A stretch of 64,000 nt of DNA, from NCBI GenBank assembly GCA_946965045.2, contig OX337232.1, forward strand, positions 868,001 through 932,000, given 5' to 3'. Positions 54,296-64,000 of this stretch are shown piece by piece (the stretch's first letter is position 1; every line of letters begins with the position of its first letter). The notes beneath the pieces were generated by a model, which was not told where the DNA came from, searched no databases, and worked only from the letters and a program-made list of their open reading frames with translations. The position numbers and the translations under genes are program-made. Origin of the DNA: Epithemia pelagica. Lineage: Eukaryota > Bacillariophyta > Bacillariophyceae > Surirellales > Surirellaceae.

Positions 54296-56363
54296 TCAGG
54301 AGGAAGGAGACAGGTCGGCAGACTTGTCAGAGACATTCGGGTCACGGACATCGAATTCAAGATCGGCGGAATAACGACCGCATACATTACGCCTGCGCTC
54401 TGCGGCAGCCAATTGTCCATTGGCAAGCATAGTGTATTTTAAAGCTTCGTCGAACACTTCCGTGTGCTCGGCTAAGCGTTTGCATACATGGTACATTTGG
54501 CGCTCTTCACGTTCATAGCCTGACATTTTAGACCAGCGCCAAGACCAAATTGGACTATTGTGGACAATAGTGTCGATCTCTTCGCGGAAGCTTCCTTTGA
54601 GCATGCTTTGGTCATGCTTGGTAAGTGTGCGGACGTTGCGAGTCCCTTCAGCATACTTGCCTTTGACCGGTAGCGGCAGCTTCACAAAGATGTCGCCGTG
54701 TTCCGGGACTGGCGGGATGGTCATATGACTCATATCAGGACGTCCGTCCTCTTCCCATTGCCACATCGGTGGATAGGTCTCGTATTCCCCCATGGGGTAC
54801 GGATTTGACGGACGCAGATCCGGGTTCGTTCGGTTGCGCTTTAGCCTTATGCGCAAAACGTCCAAAGCTGTTGCCAGCTGAGGACTTTGCCGGTTGCGAA
54901 TCATCTTCGGATGATTTTGCAGGTGAGGCGGAAGCGCGGAACTTAGAGTGCTTGTCTGGCGACGGTACGTTGTCAACAGAGGAGTCAAGCAAGCTCTCGT
55001 CTACTTCCATAATGACCGATACGTTGGTCTTAGCCTCCGGCTTAGCGTCTTCGTCAATGTCTACTGAGATTGCGTCCTCAGCAGTACTCCCATGCGACGT
55101 TTTCGATCTCTTCGACGATGCGTTGGAAGAGTCGTCTGTGGTGACGGATCCAAGCTTTCGCTTTTCTTTACGCTCTTTGCGAAGAGCCAGGACTTGTTTG
55201 CGTTCGTCCTCCGTCAGGTCTGCCCATTCGTCGGCATCGTAGTGACCAGCATGAAGGCGGTCCTTCTTCTTCTTGCTCTTTTTCTGATTGCGCCCTTTTC
55301 CCTTTCCTTTGCTTGGGGTGGTACCGGCAGCGGCGATCTTGCGAGAGTCGTCCTGCGTTTTGGTCTTTGCGGCACTGTGCACAGTCAAAAAGTATCGCTG
55401 GCACGCTTCGAAGTTCTCCAACTTCTCCTGGTCACCGTTGACGACGGTCTTGGCTTGGACGAGCGTCGGATCGGTGATCCCATTCATGAAATCGGTCACC
55501 TTTTTCGTTTCCGCGACCGTTTCGCCAAGCTCTTCCAGGGTGTTGTGCGCATGTTGGTGACAGTGGATGTAATCATGGAAGCGGTACTTCCCTCGTCCTG
55601 TAAACTTAGCATTTGCGATCTGCGCATAAGCCTGTTTCTTGCGCAGGATGCTCGCGGCTTGTCCAGTGGCTTGCCACTTGACAGTTAGGTAGGCCTCACG
55701 GCCGTCCTTCGATTTCGCATGCGTTTTCGCAAACGTCCATGCCAGGCCATCGTAGATGAGAGGGTAGTACAGCTCATACACTCTGCGTCGGTCGGCTTTG
55801 TACTGATCCCCCTCATGACGAGTGGTCGCGACTAGGTCGTCGTCAATGCAGTCGTAATCGGCGGCTAGTGCGTCGTCCGGTACGTCGGACTCCTCACGCA
55901 ATACGTAGGTGAGCGGCACTCCCGTTGTCGGATTGCGGTGCTGACCCAAGTACGTGCGCCACATTCCGTCGTGACGTTCCCAATCGGCGAGGTTCGTTAG
56001 CCTTTTGGGTGGTACTGGGTCATCCTGACCATCAGTGGTGGTGGCATTCGCGAGTTCCGTTACGCGTTTCATCCACTTGGTGATTACGTCACCAGTATGA
56101 CCACCAGCATCAAGGTTTTGACCACGGACAGAACGATATTCCAACCACATTTGGAAGCCAAGGAACTTCAGGTTGAACTGGTAGGGTAGAGTGACACCGT
56201 CGGGTAGGTTCTTGGCTAATGTCTTCAGCATGGGCTTTACTTCGTTGATGGGAAACTCAAGGAACTGATCCGTTGTTGTGAAGCCCTGTTGCGTTAGGTG
56301 CTCAACGGTGGCATTGTCGTAGCCACAACGGCCCAGTGCAGTACGGAAGGCATTTGCGGCCAT
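54296..56363 (-). pseudogene. copia-2 gag
   Basis: 542-codon ORF from a strong start context (ACCATGG, 56361-56363). A basic KGKGKGRNQKKSKKKK tract lies near residue 370. The coding register shifts near 54780 to the ORF ending at 54296 (YETYPPMWQWEEDG onward). No zinc knuckle. Confidence 0.75.
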
Positions 56364-56782
56364 GGTTCAAGGGTCGGATAAAGGGTAGGAGGGTAGTAGA
56401 AGGTCAAACGGATGGCAAGGGAAGGCTTGTTCTTGTGCAGAAATTTGCAATTGTGATGAGAGGAGCGAATTTCTGTGAGCCAACAATCTGCGAGTGAATC
56501 GGCGAGTAGTCGTCCGGCGATTCCGCGAGCGAGCGAGCTGGCGATCGGCGAATCCGCGAGTTGGCGATGGACTGTCCACGTGTACGAGCACGTGCACGGT
56601 ACGTTGTGCAGTCGCAAGTCACAAATTAGCGAGTGGGTCCCACAGTGACAGAAACAAGTCACAGAGATGACACAAGCGAGCGAGTGACGAAGCCGCTTAG
56701 CGCGAACACCTCTTGAGCGTTGATCAGGCGCTTGCCGTCCGGCGAACAGTGGGGGAACAACAGACAGATGGGTCTGATAAAC

Positions 56783-57169
56783 TGAATAAAAACTGACGGC
56801 CAGACGCAATATACGGCTTGCAACAATCAAACTATCAGAAATTATGGTAACTAAACTAGGGGTGCCCTTTGGGGGCAAATCGCTCACGTAGGGGCCAAAC
56901 AGCGACCACGGTACCCACTAGCGAATACGCAACTAGGGGCCGGGCGATGCCAGGCGATGCGTAGCGAGGCATGGCGAGGCCCTTCGTAGGTTACAAAGGG
57001 GGCGCCCGTGATTATTTATTCAGTCCCCGCAAACAAAATCGGGGTGGGAAACTTCGTTTAGTTCGTCATGTCAGCAGAGGCCGGTCCAGTACGTCGGACT
57101 ATTCTTCAAAAGGGGCGATCCCATTTTGAATCTAAAAAGGGGTCTGCTACCACATGATACGTTGGGCCA
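56783..57169 (-). repeat. copia-2 5' LTR
   Basis: 387 bp, paired with 49727-50113. The following leader (56364-56782 on the minus strand) is GC-rich and noncoding. Confidence 0.9.
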
Positions 57170-57972
57170 GTTCCAATGAGTTGATCCCAAATACGCTGTC
57201 ACAATATTTTCCCACCATCGTCACAATTTTTGTCCCCAACCCTCATTTTTTCCCCAACAATCAAAATACAGCCAGTGAGTCCCGTTATCTCATGCTCTAT
57301 TTGTCGGAATTTTTCCTTCCACATGTAGTAGCATTGTCTCACAAATGATCGCAAATTTTCGACAAATCACTATTGCTTTCATTTGTAGACGACAAATAGA
57401 TGCAACTGCATCTATTTGTCTCATTTCACTACAAATAGATGCACACTTCTCTACCTCATCATTACTTATGCCCCGAAGTTCCGAATCTGTCACGCTGTGA
57501 CACACACGTGACACTGCTTGCTGTGTATTGCACCTCTTTTTTATCCTATCGCGATCATTTGTCTTTCGAAGTCCAAGTGATCGATCCACAATAACAGCCA
57601 CAACAACAGGTCGTCCTATTCTTCTTTCGGTATGTTTCTCAACCTGTCTTTGTGATTCTTGATGTCTTTCTAACACTATCTTACTTTACATTGACAGACG
57701 GCGTCAATTTAATCTTTTCCAATCCATCCTTGTGCAATTTCCATCCACCTTGCTCAGCATCGTAATTTCCACCGTGCCTTGTGTACTGTTTCATTGTTTC
57801 ATCAAGAAATCAAGACGATACAAAATTTGTCCGGCGCAAGAGACACTGTGGTACCTTGGCTGGCTTGTGGTGTGAGCAACACTGTGGTAGCTCAACCAGC
57901 AAATTTTGTTCCTCAAGGAATTTTGCCAGGAGTTGTTTGAAACGGTACTCAGACGTGGAATGGAATGATACG

Positions 57973-60900
57973 ATGCCGGTGAACAAAAAGAAAACAAAGA
58001 CCATCCAAAAGAACAAGCAAAATGCCTCATTTTCCACTAATGACCTGACGGTATTCCGCCAATTTGTCGACATCATGAAGCCTATGCTATCAGGAGAAGC
58101 CACCAATTGTCATAATCAAAATGACTCATCCGATGAATCCGATAGCAATTTTTCTTCATCTTACTTGGCTTCATCGGATCCTCGGGAAAATGATCCATCA
58201 CCGACACGCGTTACACGCTCCACCAAGGAATCACCCACGAACGATGAAAAGTTGTCGAAGAACAGCAGCTCCAAAGGACGTCGACGATTTACAAGGTCAA
58301 CAGCAACAAGCACCTTGACAAAACACGCTGGAACTACACATAGTTCGACAAAACGACGTTCTTCGGTGGTGAATACACGCACAAAAAAGAAATCCAAAGG
58401 CACAACACAATCTTCCTCAGTGGCTGCCCTCGCCCCAAATACAGACCCTCCTACAGAAATACCTCCGACGGAAAATCAGGTGATCCCAATCCAGGTGGAT
58501 GGAAATTTGGACGAGGAACATTGGCATAGATTCAATCTCCGAGTTTTTGGCAATTCCTTCGGTGATGTTTCAAACTTAGGCACCACAAGCACCTCTGCCA
58601 GTAATACAAAGTTCATGTCACGATCTCAGTTAAATCACGAGATTTACATCAAGAAACATTGGAAGACTGGTGATCCTAATGCTCAAGGTCCAGTTTACGA
58701 TGGTGCACCAGATCCCAGAATACCACGAGGATTTCGTAAGCTATACCCACAAGGACGAAGTAATAAACTGCTACGAAGAGAAGTTAGAGCCATTCGATTG
58801 GACAATGGCGCAAACGAATACGCTTTGTTTGACCGTGACCTTAGAGTTGTCGCTGCTGAAGATGTTTTCGATATAATTCGTGAGAAACACATCGAGACAG
58901 GCCACAAGCTATCAGAAGAGACAACCTACAACGCCATAAAAAATGACTACCATAACATAACGGTTAGACAGGTCAAAGAGTTCATCAACGGATGCCCACA
59001 GTGCATGCTCCAACGTCGACCCCAACTGCCCCACAAGGGAGCTTCTAAACCGATCAGATCATTCGCATTTCGCGATCGATACCAAGCGGACCTGATCGAA
59101 ATTGACGAGGAAGGACGAACTGGTGCACGAGATATCTACGGAGTCGAGATGCACTACATTCTGTCCTGCAAGGACCACTTTTCGCAATATGTTATGCTTG
59201 CAGCTGTACCAAGCAAGAGTCCAAGATATGTTGCTCATCATTTGGGACTATTCTTTGGATTAATAGGATTCCCGGCCGTATACCAAAGTGACAATGGTCC
59301 AGAGGTCAGTGGAAACGAAATCATTGCGATGATTTTACAGAACAATCCACATATTGACACCTGCAATGGACGACCAAGAACACCAAGGGAACAAGGTTCG
59401 GTTGAACACAAACAAAGGGATCAGGAACACCGTCCAAGCCTTCGTGGCAGAAGAGTGGGCTAGAGGCAATCATGATTGCAATTGGACAATGGTTTTGGGC
59501 AGAACAATGAGTGCTCTGAATGGTGCCTCCAGACGTACCACATCGAAAGCGTTTTCGTCTTATGAGACTGTGTTTGGAACCAAATTTTTTGCACCTACGA
59601 CTGAGGTGCGTGAATACTCCAAAAATGAACTTGGAAGAGGAAGGACTGCGGTAGAAAGGTGTCTTAACTCTGGTAGCCAGGCTCTGACAGAGAAGTATGC
59701 AATAATGGGTGAGCTTACACGAGAGGACATTCCCCAGCTTCGGGATCTTGCCACTCCACGAGTAATTTATCTCATGGACCTCTACCAACGGACACATGAT
59801 GAAGGTCCAGATGCCAAGTTTATGACGGCTCAAAAATCTGATTGGTCTCTTGTCCCACCAGAACTACGGCCATTTCAACTCCCACAAGATGTTGACAATG
59901 AGGGAGAGCCAAATGTGTTACAGCGATCTCACGAGCCATCTCATCTTCCAGACACGTCCATTGTTCCTCCCGAATTCTTGCCAATCGAGCCACCAAATGG
60001 CACACAACAAGGTGGGAAACCGAGCAGCATTGACAAAACAGACAAATTGTGCCCTGATGATGAATGCAAACCGAGTGCACTCGATTTGTCCCTTGTATGT
60101 AAACAAGTTGTTCCTCATGGGGACGCCATGGATCAGGATGGAAACATGAAGCCTAGTAAAATAGAGAATGTTTTGATGCTTTGGGAGGTGAAGCTCAAAA
60201 ACCTCAAACGGGTGCAAGGAATCGGGGACAAAAAGAAGAAAACCTCGTTCCAAGAGGTGGAAAAACAAGGTGATGGACCCATGCTACAAGTCCACAAAAC
60301 AGTGCCCAAAGTGGACAAGGCAAAGCCACAACTCAACAAGCTGGATCAACAAGTGGACAAGTCGGTAGACAAATTTCAAGAATCTGTGGACACGTCCTTA
60401 CAACAAGCCATCAAGTCGATGCAAGAAGGAGGCAAGTCGTCGCAGCAAGCCAACAAGTCGATGCAAAGGGAGGACAAGTCAGTGCAAAAAATCAACAAGT
60501 CGATGCAAAACGCTGACAAATCGTTGCAAAGGGAGGACAAGTCGGTGCAAAAAATCAACAAGTCGATGCAAAACGCTGACAAATCGTTGCAAATGGGGGA
60601 CAAGTCCATGCAAAAAACCGACAAGTCGATGCAAAATGATGACAAATCGTTGCGACCGGAGGACAAGTCCGTGTAAAAAACCGACAAGTCGATGCAAAAT
60701 GATGACAAATCATTGCGACCAGTGGACAAGTCCATGCAAAAAACCAACAGTGCAAAAACCAACAAGTCGATGCAAAATGATGACAACTCATTGCGACCGG
60801 TGGACAAGTCCGCGGAAAAAACCAACAAGTCAATGCAACAGGTCAACGAGTCATTGCAAAAGGGGGACAGGTCCTCGCAACGTGTCTCAATGCAAGAAGT

Positions 60901-62930
60901 GGACAACCTCCCATTGCCACCATTGGACATTTTCGTGCACAAATTTAACAAACCGATGCAAAATTTCGACAAATCGATACAAAAAATAGACAAATCAATG
61001 CAACAAGTTGGCAAGTCGATGCATTTCAAGACCAACATTGAGGAACCAATTACAGAATCAGATCAAGAAGTAATGATTGTTGATGGTCCCGTCGGGAAGG
61101 ATATTAAGGAACGCCTTCAGATGAGCGAGCGTAATCCATTGCTCACAACGGTACTAGATGTGCTTACAGAATCAGAGGACTACAAGAAGGCACATCCCAA
61201 GGACAAAATCGTACAGGCTCGAGTGGAATGTATTTCTTGTCCTTTGATGGCACACCAAGATCATGTATCACTTGATATTCCATCAAAGCATTGCCTTCGT
61301 CATTATTTTGGTCCTTCCTCAACTGCCTGCTGGTTGCCCGACATTCTGATCCATTCTTTTGGTTTGCTATGTACTCATAGAAACCACCACGACAACATGA
61401 TTTTCTACGATGTTGCCCAGATTGTGAGCGCAAAAGATATGGAGTCTTTAAAAGATGCTGTTGGGAGACCCTCAAGTCTCCTTCAAGACAATCCCAAAGT
61501 CAATGAAATAATTGTATTGGCAACTGGGAATAGACACTACGTTGTACTCCAACTTTTGGTTGAGCAGAAACATTGTGTCGTATACGATGGAATGCGAACA
61601 ACAAATATGAGGGGATGGTCTGATGTCACCAAAATGTTATTTTGGAAGTTTGGCATCCACAAGATGTCGAACATGGATGCTGTGTCTGTCGTTGAAAAAC
61701 TGGACACATTGGCTCCAAATAGAAATTGGAGCATCTCACAGGACCCCAAGATTTGTGGTTTACAACACGATAGTCACTCTTGTGGCCCCATAGCTATGCT
61801 CATCATTACAAGTCTTTTTCACACAGCCAAGGATAAAGGAAGCATGCATCTCTCTCAATTTCATCCTGGAAACATGAACAAACAACAGTGGCGAGAAAAT
61901 GTCTCGAATCTTTTCAAGACATATATCGGTTTTGCATGGGGGAATCTATATTCCCAAAAGATTATTCCACTGGAACAGCGAAGGAATATCTACGACTTCC
62001 ATGTGGGGGAACAATGCAACAACTTTTTGGATGAAAAAAGCATTACCCGCAAGAAAGCGCCTTCCAATTCTGAACAACCTTCCAATTCTGAAGCCCCCAC
62101 AGAAGATCAGAGCACCACTGTTCCCCTCCGTCGCTCTGCTCGCAATCTTTCGAAAAGGTGAGTATCGTTGTTCAGACCCTTACTCATACATAAATAATAG
62201 TTTGTTCTGATCAAGAGGAAGTGATGATTTTGAGATTGTGGATGATGTACAGCTACGTATGGAAGAACGCAACTCGAAGACTGAACAAAGGCGTAATGAT
62301 CAGTCTTACCAGGCTAGCAAAATGATCCATATGAACCAAAGGCCGTGGTTTTCAGTTAACATCGGAGACCCAGTGGCTTTTTTCCCCGATGGAAGAGACA
62401 GAGCGACCCACTCAAGGCTAGGTATTCATTGCCTTGTCATTGGAGTTTCTAGAGGAAGCTATCCTTCTATAAGAGTAATGATCCCAGAAGGAATTATTGG
62501 AGACAAGAAATCGAGAACGTCAACTTGGTTCCCACATGACAGATATAATGTGATGCATCCGTCATCTCCCTTGGGAACAGAACGTAGGAAAATACAGACT
62601 CAGATTTTGAATCAGACCTTTGATTCTAGAAGCTACCCTATAATTCCTGTACGAGAAGCACATAGAGTGACATATAGCAGTCAACGATCAATCAAGAAGA
62701 AACAACCTATGCTACAAAATCGAAAAGTAAAATGCAGTTGTAAAAGACTTGGAATACAATGTTCCACAGAAAATTGCAGATGTCGAAAAGCGGGGGTCGT
62801 GTGTTCACATCACTGCAAATGTCTTGATGGCCAATGCATGAACAGGCGAATTCATGGGACAATATTGCCTGGCAATGATCCGAATTCCATGACAGGGAGT
62901 GACGTTCCAAAGAACCGCCCCACAGTATGA
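57973..62930 (+). pseudogene. Ginger-type transposase gene 1, copy 3 (best copy)
   Basis: ATG at 57973. The integrase part is uninterrupted from 57973 to beyond the catalytic Glu (59404-59406): H2C2 finger, then Asp in YQADLIE, Asp in QSDNGPE, Glu in QGSVE. After that Glu the family pattern (NKGIRNTVQAF, then SYETVFG) continues in the +1 frame. Then come the heptapeptide tract with 63 bp more than copies 1 and 2, TAA at 60674-60676, Ulp1 protease (60692-62157), intron 62158-62215, and module plus CXC domain to TGA at 62928-62930. Only the frame change and the TAA interrupt the reading frame. One CXC spacer residue differs from copies 1 and 2 (NCRC for NCGC). Confidence 0.82.
62158..62215 (+). 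other. 58-nt intron in gene 1 (copy 3)
   Basis: GTGAGT donor at 62158, AG acceptor at 62214-62215. Splicing gives AG|A and keeps the frame into the GSDDFEIVDD segment. Confidence 0.8.
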
Positions 62931-64000
62931 TTGCTGCTTCCATCACGAGATTTTGAACGTTCATGTCGAAATGTGCAATGGCGCACAACCCTTCCGTCAA
63001 ACAATATGGTTATGCCATGTGTAAGTTTGATAACCAGACCATTGTACGAACGGCCATTGACTCGGAGCAAAATATCTGGAAATACAAAGTACCAATCTGT
63101 AGTGGAATGTGGCGTAGTCTCTGCAAATGTAACAATACACACACTGGCATCGTTGACATCAACGTGTGACGCATTTTCCAAATCAACACTAATCATCCAT
63201 TCGCACCACCAAATTCTTCAGGAATCGTAATGCCAGATTGCTTACGCAAACTCTGAAAAAGAGAGCGCACACCTGGGTATTGTTGGTCAGCCAATTCAGC
63301 AACTCCAAGACATACGGACTTGACATAATCTTTTAGCTTTTTGTTGTCTGGCAATGAAATACACTTGTTCGTCCGTTTATAGCGATCAAACATGACACCA
63401 TACCCATTCATTTGTCCATAATCACCTGCATTTCGACGCGCATTCCCACGTGATGATAATGTCGTATCTCTAACGACCTTGTTCAAAGCTAGTGACAAGT
63501 CTTGGTACAAGTTGTCGGAAGACTTCAAGAAAGATACGACAATGTTTGATTGGCCTGTTGGGCGTTTATTTGCATCCAATATTGTGGTCTGAAAGGCATA
63601 AATCATTCTCTCTTTTGAACGTGGATCGTGTACATAGGCTGTGGAATCGTGCAAATTCTGATAAAGAGCTTGAGGAACATAACGATGACATCGGACCTTG
63701 TTGGAACGTGACCGTTCAAATAGGGCCCGATAAAAAAGACGTCTGTTACATACTCCTGTAATAATGTTAGTACCAAATAATCAGGAGGGAGCAAAGGAGT
63801 GTCGTCATCAGCGTCATGAAACTGAATACTGTGAACAACCTTGGGATTCTACATGCCCGTGATGTGATTGACCGTCCACACTTGGTTGATTTTCTTGATA
63901 AAGCTTCCCAATGCAGGCTGGCCTGTTTTGTAAACTATCCGGAGCCACGAAATTGGCAGAGGTACAAGGGATGAAGTAGTGATTGTGCTCCCAATACCAC
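62852..64000 (-). pseudogene. Ginger-element gene 2, copy 3 (partial)
   Basis: C-terminal dioxygenase-like piece 62852-63196 (HVD, LTHG, DGR all present), ATGA overlap with the upstream frame at 63193-63196, then a 1-nt deletion near 63773 (shared with copy 1), and an extra TAG at 63849-63851 where copies 1 and 2 have AAG. The 5' part lies outside the window. Confidence 0.7.

Larger units (their letters stand above)
49727..57169 (-). mobile_element. Defective copia retrotransposon (copia-2)
   Basis: LTRs of 387 bp (49727-50113 and 56783-57169), TG...CA ends, three differences seen (about 0.8%). It is a different family from copia-1. Flanks do not match (CAAAA left, GTTCC right), and the flanking sequence corresponds to points 242 bp apart in unit 1, so no target duplication is left. 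The body has several stops and frame changes plus loss of the RT active site. Confidence 0.9.
49377..64000 (+). repeat. Tandem segmental duplication, unit 2 (runs past window)
   Basis: Starts with the copy of 31105-31454, is interrupted by copia-2, then continues as the copy of 31697 onward. It lacks both the LINE and the 766-bp insertion. Confidence 0.8.
57171..64000 (+). mobile_element. Ginger-type element copy 3 (runs past window)
   Basis: Left end region 57171-57972 with palindrome and GACAAAT motifs, gene 1 at 57973-62930, convergent gene 2 from 62852 to beyond the window. Gene 1 here is the least damaged of the three copies. Confidence 0.82.

Overview
This is eukaryotic nuclear DNA, most likely from a diatom or another stramenopile. 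It has short GT-AG introns (58 to 155 nt), two lineages of Ty1/copia retrotransposon resembling diatom CoDi elements, a LINE, several TIR elements and only a few host-like genes. There is no sign of operons or prokaryotic signals. The taxonomic call is inference; no rRNA or other marker gene is present. || Layout. 1-5136: 3' half of copy 1 of a Ginger/KRBA2-type cut-and-paste transposon. Gene 1 carries H2C2 zinc finger and DDE integrase, a heptapeptide repeat tract, a Ulp1-type protease, a 58-nt intron, then a CXC cysteine domain. Gene 2 runs convergently on the other strand and ends in a candidate 2OG-Fe(II) dioxygenase domain. 5140-5861: Harbinger-like TIR element. 5976-7497: second TIR element with TA duplication. 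7572-9530: host-like gene. 10811-12929: truncated copia (copia-3). 12930-22094: split host-like gene encoding a 111-lysine run, with a young complete copia (copia-1, 12994-20783) inside its first visible intron. 22708-24115 and 24478-25315: two further candidate TIR elements. 25300-26093: small two-exon gene with a duplicated 74-residue unit. 26618-28123: PD-(D/E)xK nuclease fused to a protein kinase, Crinkler-like. 28802-31240: diverged inverted copy 4 of the Ginger element, with gene 2 intact. 31105-49376 and 49377-64000: a tandem segmental duplication carrying Ginger copies 2 and 3. Unit 1 later received a LINE (33103-41877, 16-bp target duplication) and a 766-bp insertion with a large hairpin. 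Unit 2 received copia-2 (49727-57169). || How the parts work together. Gene 1 of the Ginger element supplies DNA cleavage and joining, a cysteine protease and a cysteine-rich domain that is probably a DNA binder. Gene 2 may act on DNA, RNA or protein modification. Copies 2 and 3 share a frameshift just after the integrase catalytic Glu, copies 1-3 share an in-frame TAA after the repeat tract, and copies 1-3 share a frameshift in gene 2. They are therefore either defective copies spread by duplication or in trans, or they use recoding. The only uninterrupted gene 2 is in copy 4.
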